Shown one piece after another: positions 1-8,050 of a DNA stretch of 64,000 bases (position 1 is the first letter of the stretch; each line of letters begins with the position of its first letter). Source of the DNA: Kosakonia radicincitans DSM 16656 (GTDB lineage Bacteria > Pseudomonadota > Gammaproteobacteria > Enterobacterales > Enterobacteriaceae). The stretch covers positions 62,001-126,000 of the forward strand of contig NZ_CP018016.1 in assembly GCF_000280495.2 (NCBI RefSeq), given 5' to 3'. Both the position numbers and the translations under genes were made by a program. The notes beneath the pieces were generated by a model. It did no database searches. It saw nothing but the letters and a program-made list of their open reading frames with translations, and was not told the origin of the DNA.

Positions 1-57
1 TTCGTTGATATCCACATCGTCGGCGATCACCACCACGTTGTTTTCAACGCTATTCAT
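1..57 (-). CDS. 5' end of an unidentified gene (partial)
   Basis: The first 19 codons of a minus-strand gene, running off the window, can be read from an ATG at 57; the peptide begins MNSVENNVVVIADDVDINE. A purine-rich GAAGAA lies just upstream of the ATG, and the stop of the cupin gene is only 10 bases away, so the two genes are probably cotranscribed. The valine-rich stretch could be the first beta strand of a nucleotide-binding fold, but 19 residues are too few to name a family. Confidence 0.5.
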   Translation of the reverse strand, partial: MNSVENNVVVIADDVDINE

Positions 58-67
58 GGCTTCTTCG

Positions 68-463
68 TTAGCCGCGATATTGCTCGTCGGTAACCTGTTC
101 AAGCCAGGTCACCGGGCTGCCATTTAACGACTCGGCGATGGCGATATGTGTCATCGCTGTATCCGCTGTCGCGCCGTGCCAGTGTTTAACATCCTCCGGG
201 ATCCAGACGATATCGCCCTGGTTCATCTCCTGAATGGCTTCGCCTTCGCACTGGATCCAGCCTTTACCGTGGGTGACGATCAACGTCTGGCCGAGCGGAT
301 GGGTATGCCACGCGGTGCGCGCGCCCGGTTCAAACGTCACCGTTGCGCCGCCCACACGGGCAGGTTCTTCGGCCTTAAACGGCGCGTCGATACGAACATG
401 GCCAGTGAAATATTCCTTTGGGCCTTGCGCAGAAGGAACGGAAGCATTGCGGATGATCTTCAT
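68..463 (-). CDS. Small cupin protein, hydroxynitrile-lyase-like
   Basis: A 131-residue single-domain cupin. Motif 1 reads [10 protein letters not shown], giving metal-ligand candidates His53, His55 and Gln59. Motif 2 has His94 in DVKHWHGA, with His96 next to it. From memory, both length and motif sequence closely match the manganese cupins described as (R)-selective hydroxynitrile lyases in Granulicella, whose physiological substrate is unsettled, so the natural reaction here is unknown. A GGAGAAG ribosome site precedes the ATG. The gene heads a probable minus-strand operon with the partial gene at the window edge. The enzyme should be cytoplasmic, since no signal peptide is visible. Family call firm; substrate open. 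Confidence 0.8.
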   Translation of the reverse strand: MKIIRNASVPSAQGPKEYFTGHVRIDAPFKAEEPARVGGATVTFEPGARTAWHTHPLGQTLIVTHGKGWIQCEGEAIQEMNQGDIVWIPEDVKHWHGATADTAMTHIAIAESLNGSPVTWLEQVTDEQYRG

Positions 464-627
464 GGTCTTCTCCAGTGTGGGTCTTATCGTTAAGTTTACT
501 CACCGGGCGGAAAATCGGTGGAGGCTGGCGTGACCGCTGCCCCGCACGTTTTCCGGGAACAGCGATCATAGCCCTGCCGATTACCTGCGACTATTGGGAG
601 AAATCGGCATGAGCTTATGAGCCAGGG

Positions 628-1794
628 TCATGAATGGCGGCGCAGTACCATCGCCGCGCTGGCGAGCGTGAAGAGCGCCATGATCCACACCATTGTCCAT
701 GGCGTGCCGTCGCGAAACCACGTCAGCAGCAGTGATGAAATGATGCCGCTGCCGTACTGCAAGGAACCCATTAACGCGGCGGCTGACCCGGCAATGGCAG
801 GCACCGCATCAAGCGCCGCAGCAGTAGAAGTCGCGGCGATGATGCCGTTCATTGAGAAGAACAGGAAGACACAGACAACGACCGCAGCAATGCCACCCAG
901 TTGCAGCTTCACCACCAGCGCCAGCGCAACGGCTGCAACAGCGGCACCGGCTACGGCGATTTTCAGCAGTCTTTCCAGCGGATGGCGCTGCACCAGCCGC
1001 CGGTTCACCATACTCATCCCCATCAGCCCCACAATATTGATGGCGAACAGCCAGCCGTAATATTGCGGATCGATACCGTAATAGCGGATATAGACAAACG
1101 GCGACCCGGTAATAAACGCATACGCGGAAACGTAGAAAAAGGTCAGGCACAGCGTAAAACGCATAAAGGTACGATTGCGCAACAGCGAGAAATAGTTGGT
1201 AAATGCGCCCGCCAGCGAGGTGTTGACCCGTTTTTCCGGCGGCAGGGTTTCCGGCAGCGCATAGAGAGAGAAGAACATCAGCCCGCCAATCACCGCCAGC
1301 AGCCAGAAAATGGCGTGCCAACTGGTGATCTTAATGATTTGCCCACCCGTCAGCGGCCCGATAATCGGGGCGATAGCCATAATGATGGTCAGCGTCGAGA
1401 GCATCTGCGCGGCGCGGGTGCGGGCGAACAGATCGCGGATCATCGCCCGCGCCAGCATCGGCCCGGTACAGGCGCCAAAGGCCTGAAACACGCGCCAGAA
1501 GACAATTTGCTGAATGTCCGTCGACAGGGCGCAGCCAGCGGAACCGATAATAAACAGCAGCATACCGATAAACAGCGGTCGACGGCGGCCAATGGCGTCG
1601 CTGATCGGTCCCCATACCAGTTGTGCCAGCGCGAAGCCGATTAAAAAACCGGTAATGGTTAGTTCGATATCCCCTTGCAGCTCGCTGGCCATCAGCGGCA
1701 TGGCGGGCAGATAGATATCTGTCGACAGAGAAGTAAAGGCCATCAGCGCGCTGAGGATCGCGAGGAACAGCGGCCCGTGTATCTTGTTGCTCAT
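628..1794 (-). CDS. Bcr/CflA family drug-resistance MFS exporter
   Basis: A 388-residue inner-membrane transporter with about twelve hydrophobic segments. Drug:H+ antiporter features of the major facilitator superfamily are visible near the N-terminus: a TDIYLPAMP segment in helix 1 and the loop 2-3 motif WGPISDAIGRRRPL. It most resembles the Bcr/CflA subfamily, which exports bicyclomycin, chloramphenicol and similar compounds. The reading frame extends upstream to a TTG at 1830, but the ATG at 1794 is preferred because an AGGA ribosome site sits just before it and the protein then starts MSNKIHGPLFLA, as expected for the family. It is a single gene, separated from the cupin gene by about 160 bases. 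The exact substrate cannot be read from sequence. Confidence 0.88.
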   Translation of the reverse strand: MSNKIHGPLFLAILSALMAFTSLSTDIYLPAMPLMASELQGDIELTITGFLIGFALAQLVWGPISDAIGRRRPLFIGMLLFIIGSAGCALSTDIQQIVFWRVFQAFGACTGPMLARAMIRDLFARTRAAQMLSTLTIIMAIAPIIGPLTGGQIIKITSWHAIFWLLAVIGGLMFFSLYALPETLPPEKRVNTSLAGAFTNYFSLLRNRTFMRFTLCLTFFYVSAYAFITGSPFVYIRYYGIDPQYYGWLFAINIVGLMGMSMVNRRLVQRHPLERLLKIAVAGAAVAAVALALVVKLQLGGIAAVVVCVFLFFSMNGIIAATSTAAALDAVPAIAGSAAALMGSLQYGSGIISSLLLTWFRDGTPWTMVWIMALFTLASAAMVLRRHS

Positions 1795-1904
1795 AGGATC
1801 CTGATTCAGTAACGAGGAGGGTGCCGACAAAGGCGGAACGTTATCTTAATCAGAGCGACACAAATGATGATGTCATTAAATCATAATGACGTTATGAGGG
1901 AGAT

Positions 1905-1990
1905 TCATGAATGGCGCTCGCTGGCCGTCATGGTAAAGATCACCGGCTGCGCGCTGTCGTTGGCATAGTGGTGCGGGATATCCGTTTGCG
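1905..1990 (-). pseudogene. Possible C-terminal scar of a cupin-containing regulator
   Basis: Read on the minus strand, this stretch gives an in-frame tail containing PHHYANDSAQPVIFTM and ending at a TGA at 1905-1907. That pattern (histidine, tyrosine, ND, then a hydrophobic strand) looks like the end of the cupin domain found in some XRE- and AraC-type regulators. No N-terminal part or start codon is present, and the plus strand just beyond encodes a different gene tail. I read it as one side of a deletion scar. The family assignment is by eye only. Confidence 0.3.
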
Positions 1991-2081
1991 CCACGGCGTG
2001 GTACCGGCCATTGACCCGGTGGTGGATCTCTACAACGCTATCAGCCTGCGCTACGCTGTTCCGGTTGGCGACGAAAACTAA
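1971..2081 (+). pseudogene. C-terminal remnant of a B3/B4 tRNA-binding-domain gene
   Basis: A plus-strand frame ending in TAA at 2079-2081 encodes PAIDPVVDLYNAISLRYAVP followed by VGDEN. This closely resembles the conserved core of stand-alone B3/B4 domain proteins, which are related to the phenylalanyl-tRNA synthetase beta-chain editing domain. The domain is normally more than 200 residues long, and nothing recognisable lies upstream, so this is a decayed fragment. The surrounding stretch from 1795 to 2228, 434 bases without an intact gene, appears to be scar tissue. An imperfect AGCCTGC/GCAGGCT hairpin lies near 2097-2121. Confidence 0.5.
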
Positions 2082-2228
2082 GGTTCATCCTCAAGAGCCT
2101 GCCGGAAATGCCGCAGGCTGCATTATGTGAGGCAGGCGACGAACCGATCGCCGGATTGCAACGTATGATGCCAGGCTGTTGCTGTGAGAAAACAGCGCTG
2201 GGTTTCTGACTCTGAAGGGGGGTAAAGC

Positions 2229-3116
2229 ATGGATTTCACTGGACTGAGCGCATTTCCGCTGACGCCGCTGGTTGATGAGCGGCTGGATGAAGCGGCATAC
2301 GTTCGGCTGATCGAAAAACTTCGCGTGGCCGGGGTGGATTCGATTGGGGCGTTAGGATCGACGGGTTGCTATCCCTATTTCAGCCGTAATGAACGCGCTG
2401 CTGCGTTGCGTCTGGCGACGGAACACTCCGGCGCGGTGCCGGTGATCGCCGGGATTGGCGCACTGCGTACCCGCGATGTGCTGTGGCTGGCGGAAGATGC
2501 GCAAAAAGCGGGCGTTAGCGCGGTGTTGCTGGCGCCGGTTTCCTATCACGCGTTAACCGAAGATGAAGTGTTCGGCCTGTACGCGGCGGTGACACGCGAA
2601 TTGTCGGTGCCGCTCTGCGTTTACGATAATCCCCGTGCGACGCATTTCACCTTCAGCGATGCGCTGCTTGCCCGCATCGCCCAGTTACCCAATGTCGGCT
2701 CGATCAAAATTCCTCCCATTGCCGCGCTGGAGCGGATTGCGGCGCTGCGGGCGCACATTCCGGCACATATTACGCTCGGCATCAGCGGCGATGCCATCGC
2801 AGTTGATGGTCTGAGCGTTGGCTGCGGGATCTGGTATTCGGTGCTCGGCGGACTCTTCCCGCAAGCGGCGCTGGCCATCTCCCGCGCGGCGCAGGCCGGT
2901 GACATGGCGCAGGCACGGGCGCATTCCGACGCGCTGGCACCGCTGTGGGATCTGTTCAACCGCTATGGCGGCAGCCTGCGCGTGATCGCAACTGCCGCCG
3001 AATTACTGGGCGTGGTGACGGCGCCGTGTCTGCCGCCGCCATTACAGACGCTGCAAGGCGACGCGCGCCGTGAAGTGGCTGGGGTGATCGAAAGGCTGCG
3101 TCTGGCTGTGGGGTGA
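2229..3116 (+). CDS. DapA-like aldolase/lyase (DHDPS/NAL family)
   Basis: A 295-residue TIM-barrel enzyme of the class I aldolase superfamily that includes dihydrodipicolinate synthase and N-acetylneuraminate lyase. The Schiff-base lysine is Lys160 in SIKIPP, the catalytic tyrosine is Tyr132 in VYDNPR, and the carboxylate-binding loop is GSTG at 43-46. These are the equivalents of Lys161, Tyr133 and the GTTG loop of E. coli DapA. It is a single gene here, not next to lysine genes, and the housekeeping dapA lies elsewhere in enterobacteria. It therefore more likely cleaves or makes a 2-keto acid in a catabolic route. A G-rich ribosome site precedes the ATG. Superfamily and active site are clear; substrate is not. 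Confidence 0.85.
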   Translation: MDFTGLSAFPLTPLVDERLDEAAYVRLIEKLRVAGVDSIGALGSTGCYPYFSRNERAAALRLATEHSGAVPVIAGIGALRTRDVLWLAEDAQKAGVSAVLLAPVSYHALTEDEVFGLYAAVTRELSVPLCVYDNPRATHFTFSDALLARIAQLPNVGSIKIPPIAALERIAALRAHIPAHITLGISGDAIAVDGLSVGCGIWYSVLGGLFPQAALAISRAAQAGDMAQARAHSDALAPLWDLFNRYGGSLRVIATAAELLGVVTAPCLPPPLQTLQGDARREVAGVIERLRLAVG

Positions 3117-3148
3117 TTGTCGCCCCGGCATTGACGTTCCTGCCGGGG

Positions 3149-4201
3149 TTATGCTCCCAGCCTTTTCGCCACAAAGCGTGAGATCGCCGGGCCGGTGATC
3201 AGCACCAGAATAAAGCGCCCGGTCTGCATCGCCATCACAAACGAGATATCAACGTGACTTGAAGAGGCGATGATCGCCACCGTGTCTGCCCCGCCGGGGC
3301 TGGTGGCGAGATAGGCGGTGAGCGGATCGATACCGGCGAACTGCACCAGCAAAAATGCAAAGCCGCAGCACACGGCCACCAGTGTCAGCACCGACAGCAA
3401 CACGCGCGGCAGTGCGCGGGCGGCGTACCAGACAATCTCCCGCGTAAAGCGCAGCCCAATGCTCCAGCCAATCACCGCGTAGGAGAGCGCCAGCAGCCAC
3501 GGCGGCAATTCCAGTGACAACACCCCGGTATCTTCGATAATGGTTCCCAGAATTAACGTTATCAGCATCGGACCAGAGGGAAGTTTTACCCGCCGGGCGA
3601 TCAGATAACCTGCCGCAATGACCAGCAACGTACCGACAAACGGCAGCCAGCGCACCGGGCCGAACAGGGTAAATGTCGCGACCGCGTGATCCGGGCTGGT
3701 CGCGCCCATCCACATGCGGGTTACCAGCACCGCAACCAGCGCCACAATCATCACCCGCAGATACTGCATAAACGCCACCAGGCGGACATCGGCACCGAAA
3801 CTCTCGGCCATAATGGTCATGGCTGCCGCCGCGCCTGGCGATGAACCCCAGATCGCCGTGGAGCCAGGAAAAACCTGTAGCTTCGCCATAATCCAGCCGA
3901 GAATGGCACTGGCGAAAATCACCGAAACAATACAACTGATAAACAGCGGCCAGTCGGCAGCAATGCGACCGAACACCGAAGGGGGAATGGCATGGGCGAT
4001 CATGGCGCCGACCACCGCCTGCGCAACGCCGAAACTGGTTTTGCTTACTACCACAGGCCGGTTAAGGATGGCGAGAATAATCCCGGCAAACATCGGACCC
4101 AGCAGGAGCGCCGCAGGCAAATGGACCAGCTCCATCATGGCAACAAAGAGCAGTGAGAGGATGAGAAGAGGCAACCAGTTACGCAGTTTGGGTATCGCCA
4201 T
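3149..4201 (-). CDS. abrB: AbrB-family inner membrane protein
   Basis: A 350-residue, very hydrophobic protein with about ten membrane segments in two similar halves, each with a glycine- and proline-rich turn (SSPGAAAAM and TSPGGADTVA). This is the AbrB duplication family (COG3180), named after the E. coli gene reported to affect aidB expression. It is unrelated to the Bacillus DNA-binding AbrB. Its biochemical role is not established, and the repeated architecture suggests transport. The frame opens at a GTG at 4210, but that codon overlaps the GGAG ribosome site, so the ATG at 4201 is chosen. It runs convergent with the DapA-like gene. Confidence 0.82.
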   Translation of the reverse strand: MAIPKLRNWLPLLILSLLFVAMMELVHLPAALLLGPMFAGIILAILNRPVVVSKTSFGVAQAVVGAMIAHAIPPSVFGRIAADWPLFISCIVSVIFASAILGWIMAKLQVFPGSTAIWGSSPGAAAAMTIMAESFGADVRLVAFMQYLRVMIVALVAVLVTRMWMGATSPDHAVATFTLFGPVRWLPFVGTLLVIAAGYLIARRVKLPSGPMLITLILGTIIEDTGVLSLELPPWLLALSYAVIGWSIGLRFTREIVWYAARALPRVLLSVLTLVAVCCGFAFLLVQFAGIDPLTAYLATSPGGADTVAIIASSSHVDISFVMAMQTGRFILVLITGPAISRFVAKRLGA

Positions 4202-4972
4202 CAGCAGCACTCCGGATGAGTGACAGTGATAACCGTGGGATCAGCGAAAAACATAACACTCCCCGAATAATAACAGTTTGAAAAGCAAGGCATGTCTTTC
4301 GAATGTAAGCGTTCTCTTCGGGCTGTGCAATCTTTCATCTGGCACTGTGTAGCACAGTTCGCTTTTGTATATTACATTAATATTACAGGTAAAATTTAAG
4401 AGGCAGGTTAACAACATCGTTTGTCAGCCCAGGATAAAAGGCAACTTGTTAATTAATTTCTTAATCACTCACTTGCCACATGAAAAATCCTAAAACATGA
4501 TCGATATTCTTGCTATTAAGAAAAAGATAACTAATTTTAGTAGGTCGACTATTAGACAGGTAGCAAAAATTAGAAAATGAAATTTTCCCTTCATCCTTTT
4601 TTTCTTTTTTCATAATTAAGATATGTTAATCAACCTGTTAATACATACGGTGTTAAAAAATTCCGTATGAATAAACTTTTGGGCTCTCGTAGTGCATTTG
4701 GTTGATATATTCCAGTTCTTTTTTTTCGTTTTATGTTACCGATGAGCTTGCGAAGTTTTTAACGGAAATATAATGTATTGTTAACAACTCAGATGGTGCA
4801 GGCGAGCCGGCAGATAAGAATACCTGAGGACATTATTTATTAATAATACAATGGGTTGGAAAACTTTGTTTTTCAATGTGAAAGATAAACCCTGCGGCAA
4901 ACGTTAACATTACTCTGACAAACGTATCAGTCATGTGGACGAGGCGAGAAATAACCTTATCGGGGGCTGAAT
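4202..4972. other. Long AT-rich intergenic region, left edge of the selC island
   Basis: These 771 bases hold no credible coding frame. Base composition shifts from GC-rich backbone to strongly AT-rich at about 4.25 kb and stays so through the island. Runs of A and T and several TATAAT-like boxes suggest promoter DNA for the LuxR-type gene that follows, and an H-NS-bound profile typical of acquired DNA. One clear inverted repeat lies at 4644-4669 and is listed separately. I see no duplicated selC end, integrase or insertion sequence here. Confidence 0.6.
4644..4669. promoter_or_regulatory. Inverted repeat, possible operator
   Basis: The arms CATACGG and CCGTATG are perfect inverse complements separated by 12 AT-rich bases. 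The site lies about 300 bases upstream of the LuxR-type gene, in otherwise featureless AT-rich DNA. Spacing and symmetry suit a dimeric regulator, possibly the LuxR-type protein itself, but no promoter is firmly tied to it. Confidence 0.3.
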
Positions 4973-5602
4973 ATGTATATCATCTCACAGGACAGTTACT
5001 TTGTGATGGGCATGGATATACTGCTCAAAGCGATTAATCCTTGCGCAACGCATACATTGATTGCGTACGATCGTGGGGATGAACAAATATTATTCTTTAG
5101 TGTTGATAAACTCATTTTAATCCTGAGTGAAGAAAAAAGTTTTCCTTCATTTATATGTTCAAGATTCATAAAAGTGGACAAAGCTTCCTCTTTGTCTTTT
5201 CTGAAGCATGAGCTTAAGAAAATTCTTAAGCTATTGAAAGGAAAGGAAAAGTTTGATACTGCCCGGGAAATCCACCTGAATAAAACGGAACATAAGATTT
5301 TACTCCACCTGCTGGATTACCAGGCGGGTGATGAAATTGCGCAAGCGCTCGGTTTGGATAAGAAAATCGTCAGTAATTATAAAAATGCGATCCTGCGGAA
5401 ACTCGGGTTAAACAGCGTCGCGGAACTGATCCAGATCTACAATAACTGGAATGACTGTTTTTGCTGTATTGCCGGTAAAGTTGTACCGGAGGCAACCTTT
5501 CAGGAGCGCAAAGACAGCAACGAGTTGAAAATGGTCAGATCCCCGACACGCTACACTCTTCCTGCTCCCCCTGGCCGACATTTGTTAACGCATATGCAAT
5601 AA
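4973..5602 (+). CDS. LuxR-type helix-turn-helix regulator
   Basis: A 209-residue protein with a GerE/LuxR-type DNA-binding domain at about residues 100-157. It has the usual pattern of a first helix (LNKTEHKILLHLL), the AQALGLDKKIVSNYK turn and recognition helix, and the closing RKLGLNSVAELI. The N-terminal 95 residues are short and AT-codon rich, without a recognisable receiver or autoinducer domain, as in other enterobacterial orphan regulators. After the HTH comes an unusual 45-residue tail rich in proline and arginine. A GGGGG run seven bases before the ATG may serve as ribosome site. Neighbours are a small secreted protein and a protease-like gene, so it may control the island, but that is inference. 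Confidence 0.8.
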   Translation: MYIISQDSYFVMGMDILLKAINPCATHTLIAYDRGDEQILFFSVDKLILILSEEKSFPSFICSRFIKVDKASSLSFLKHELKKILKLLKGKEKFDTAREIHLNKTEHKILLHLLDYQAGDEIAQALGLDKKIVSNYKNAILRKLGLNSVAELIQIYNNWNDCFCCIAGKVVPEATFQERKDSNELKMVRSPTRYTLPAPPGRHLLTHMQ

Positions 5603-5705
5603 GCTTTCTTCGCAAAACGGTTCAGATTGCCTGGTGCAACGCCGCGGCAATATACCAGGAGATTCTGTTGGCACCTTCCATGATGTATTCACGTCAGAAG
5701 AGCTA

Positions 5706-5987
5706 TCAGAAATCATAGGCATTGATGACCTTCATTAATTCCTCGTCGTTTTTATACTTTTCCCGTAACGTTTTGAGCTGAACCACGGCCTTACCGCAGG
5801 TAGCTTCAAGGTTGGCATCCAGTGCTTTTTGCTGTTGCTCATTGAGATCGCTGTCCTGTTCGCTGGCAAAATGTTCACACTGCTCGGCAAGCGCGCGGAA
5901 ATCACTGACATCTTTTGGTAACGGCGCTGCGGCAAAAGTGGTGTTGAAGTAAAAAACGGTGATGACGATAAAAAGTGAGCGTTTCAT
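5706..5987 (-). CDS. Small secreted/periplasmic protein of unknown function
   Basis: A 93-residue protein with a clear signal peptide: MKR, a hydrophobic core to about residue 17, and a probable cleavage after AFA or AAA near residue 20. The mature part is about 73 residues, mostly helical and charged, with exactly two cysteines (about 37 and 64) that could form a disulfide in the periplasm. It ends LKTLREKYKNDEELMKVINA. I do not recognise the family. The ribosome site is weak. It is convergent with the LuxR-type gene and divergent from the protease-like gene. Confidence 0.6.
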   Translation of the reverse strand: MKRSLFIVITVFYFNTTFAAAPLPKDVSDFRALAEQCEHFASEQDSDLNEQQQKALDANLEATCGKAVVQLKTLREKYKNDEELMKVINAYDF

Positions 5988-6464
5988 CGGTTGTTGTCTG
6001 TCGGTGGTTATCTGTCGGTTTTTGGAGTGTCTATGTTACTCCTGAACATCCTGAGTGATAAATCGCAGTTGCGCCCGATATTGGTTGATTTATGCGCGGA
6101 TAACGTTGGTGAGGTTTATGCAACAGGGTTCGTCTTTCTGGCCGGGCGCGTTTGGTGAATGCGGTAATATTTCCTTATCCTCCATTATTATCGTCACCCT
6201 TGCAAATACAGAGGGGCCCATTAGAGGTGAAGGGAAAATAGTGTATTGCATTGTTAATGCTGTTTGCGTTGCGTCTTAACGCAAATAACAAACCATCAAA
6301 TAACAATCATTGTGTTAAATGCGTTAGTGTTTATTGTAATTCTTATTTAAAGCGTTTTTAGAAGATTCTTATAGTGCATGCTTATATAGTTTTCATCCAT
6401 GCGATTCGATCTTAATGTGCTTTTTTAATGGATTAATAAGTTATAAAATTAAGGTGCAATGCAA
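5988..6464. other. AT-rich spacer upstream of the protease-like gene
   Basis: This 477-base stretch has no convincing gene. A 74-codon plus-strand frame at 6055-6279 lacks a ribosome site and a recognisable protein pattern. The last 200 bases are very AT-rich with several TATAAT-like and TTATAT boxes, and probably carry the promoter for the gene starting at 6465. No operator stands out by eye. Confidence 0.5.
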
Positions 6465-7148
6465 ATGACTGAAATATTAAATGGATTTGAGAAGTGCGTC
6501 GATATTTATAGGGATTATAATAATTATCTTGATAAGCATCAGCTTAATGGGATTTGCTTCGGTTCTTCTCTGTACTGGACTTCTGATGCGCTGCGAGAAA
6601 TTGCCAATGATAAAAATACAGTTGGATTTGCCATTAATGACAAACAGCGTTTTTTTGATTTTGGTAACTATGTGCAAAATTCTGCCATAAAAATGCACAG
6701 AACAACAGAAGGGCGTATACAACTTCTGCAAACGCTAAACAGGCAGGAGGATTTATTGGCAAGGCGAGCCGGTTACAGATTACATTATGAGTTGGCGGGT
6801 GACACTGCTGCGAGATTCCACATGAAATGTATTCTGAACAATGTTCCTGCATATAATAATACTGCCATTGTTATATCCACGGCATTAAGCGAAAGGATCC
6901 TGCATCCCCTTGAGCATACGTATTCCAGCTTTTCACATTCTACGGCACTGTTAAATTGTGGCGGATCGGTTTATTTATTTGATGTTAACGAGGGGGTTTA
7001 CAGGCTGAGAAAAAATAATGCCTGCTCATGCGAAGCTGTTTTTAATGTTATCGCTCATAACCTTGGTTTATCCGGTATCGGAAATATAAAATATGATCTG
7101 CGCTGGGATGGACATGTTTTTATGCGCTTGAAAAAAACAAGATCGTGA
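6465..7148 (+). CDS. Putative YopT/AvrPphB-like (C58) cysteine protease
   Basis: A 227-residue protein with what looks like the C58 papain-like catalytic triad in correct order and spacing. Cys31 is in NGICFGSSLYW (family pattern GxCxGLSxxW), His158 in SFSHSTALL, and Asp173 in YLFDVNEGVYRL (family pattern FDPNxG). The Cys-His gap of 127 and His-Asp gap of 15 compare with 119 and 16 in YopT and 114 and 15 in AvrPphB, as I recall them. Such enzymes are usually type III effectors or domains of large toxins. This one stands alone with no secretion genes nearby. The frame opens at an ATG at 6459, but AAGGTG at 6451-6456 fits the ATG at 6465. The gene is AT-rich, unlike the backbone. Protease activity is inferred, not shown. 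Confidence 0.6.
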   Translation: MTEILNGFEKCVDIYRDYNNYLDKHQLNGICFGSSLYWTSDALREIANDKNTVGFAINDKQRFFDFGNYVQNSAIKMHRTTEGRIQLLQTLNRQEDLLARRAGYRLHYELAGDTAARFHMKCILNNVPAYNNTAIVISTALSERILHPLEHTYSSFSHSTALLNCGGSVYLFDVNEGVYRLRKNNACSCEAVFNVIAHNLGLSGIGNIKYDLRWDGHVFMRLKKTRS

Positions 7149-7176
7149 TTATAAAAAACTGATGAACCATAACGTC

Positions 7177-7199
7177 TCGGGGGTATTTTATACCCCCGA
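7177..7199. terminator. Strong hairpin between convergent genes
   Basis: A perfect 10-base stem (TCGGGGGTAT pairing with ATACCCCCGA) closes a three-base TTT loop, 28 bases after the stop of the protease-like gene. There is no T run on either side, so it may slow or stabilise transcripts rather than terminate classically. It separates that gene from the convergent rhuM remnant. Confidence 0.6.
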
Positions 7200-7265
7200 C
7201 TGACAATTAAGAGTATTATAAAAATTTTTATGATATATAAACGTCGATTTTATGCACTTTTTCAC

Positions 7266-7940
7266 TTAACCCCATATTGGCTGACGAGCATCAGCCCGCT
7301 GATGAATAAGCTCAGCGGCGGTCAGGCCGGTACAGGCAAAATGTAATTTGTTCTGGATAGTCTGGAAAAATAGCGTCGTTTCTTTGAGTGACGGCTGGTA
7401 ATCGGCGGATAACGCAAAGATCTCCCGAACCCGTAAATATACCCGGCGCTCACTGGCCCGAATATCGCGGATGCGTTCCAGCATCTCATCGAAATAATCA
7501 GGCACGGCAGAAGAACCGACTGGCGGGTTTTTCAGCCGCTCGTCGTCCATCACAAAACCTTTAATCAGGTATTCCTGGAGCGTCTGGGTTGCCCACTGAC
7601 GGAACTGTGTGCCCCGGGTGGAGCGAACGCGGTAGCCGATGGCAAGTATGACTGGCAAACTGTAGTGAAGAGTGTTGCGACTTACCTGCCGTGTCCCTTC
7701 CTGTTGAACTTGTAAGTAAGGCTTACAGGTTGCGTTTTGTTCAAGTTCTCCCTCTTCATAAATGGCTTTGATATGTTGGGTTATTGCTTGCGGGGTGACT
7801 TGGTAAAGTGCGGCAATGGATGCCTGCGGGAGCCATAAGGTTTCATGCTCGAAGCGGCATGTAATGCGTACTTTCCCGTCACCGCTGGCGAACATGATAA
7901 ATTCACCTGCCGGGGATTGGGTTAAGCGTTCATCTGCCAT
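7266..7940 (-). pseudogene. rhuM: rhuM, truncated by a frameshift near its end
   Basis: The 224-codon frame matches the RhuM (virulence protein RhuM / Fic-DOC-associated) family over its N-terminal two thirds. Signature stretches are LWLPQASIAALYQVTPQAI, a Bro-N-like RSTRGTQFRQWATQTL segment and ELIHQRADARQP. The family is usually about 330-340 residues. Here the frame breaks after ARQP: as read it ends IWG-stop, but one added base at about 7279 would restore the expected NMGL, and that restored frame itself stops about 12 codons on. The gene is thus both frame-shifted and cut short. rhuM is also beside selC in Salmonella SPI-3. A GGAGG site precedes the ATG. Function in the family is unknown. 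Confidence 0.75.
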
Positions 7941-8050
7941 GCTGCCTCCGCGATATGCGTTCTGATTGCTGAATAAGCTATGCAGTATGCCAGATACTCA
8001 TACTGCATTTCATTAGCGCAACCACTATGAAGATAAAGGAGAAAGGGCGC

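Noticed and set aside
901..1644. Long plus-strand open frame opposite the MFS gene
   Set aside because: Composition is that of an antisense shadow (very rich in Gln, Arg and His), with no ribosome site; the minus-strand transporter is clear.
6055..6279. 74-codon frame in the island spacer
   Set aside because: No ribosome site, odd composition and no recognisable motif; likely chance in AT-rich DNA.
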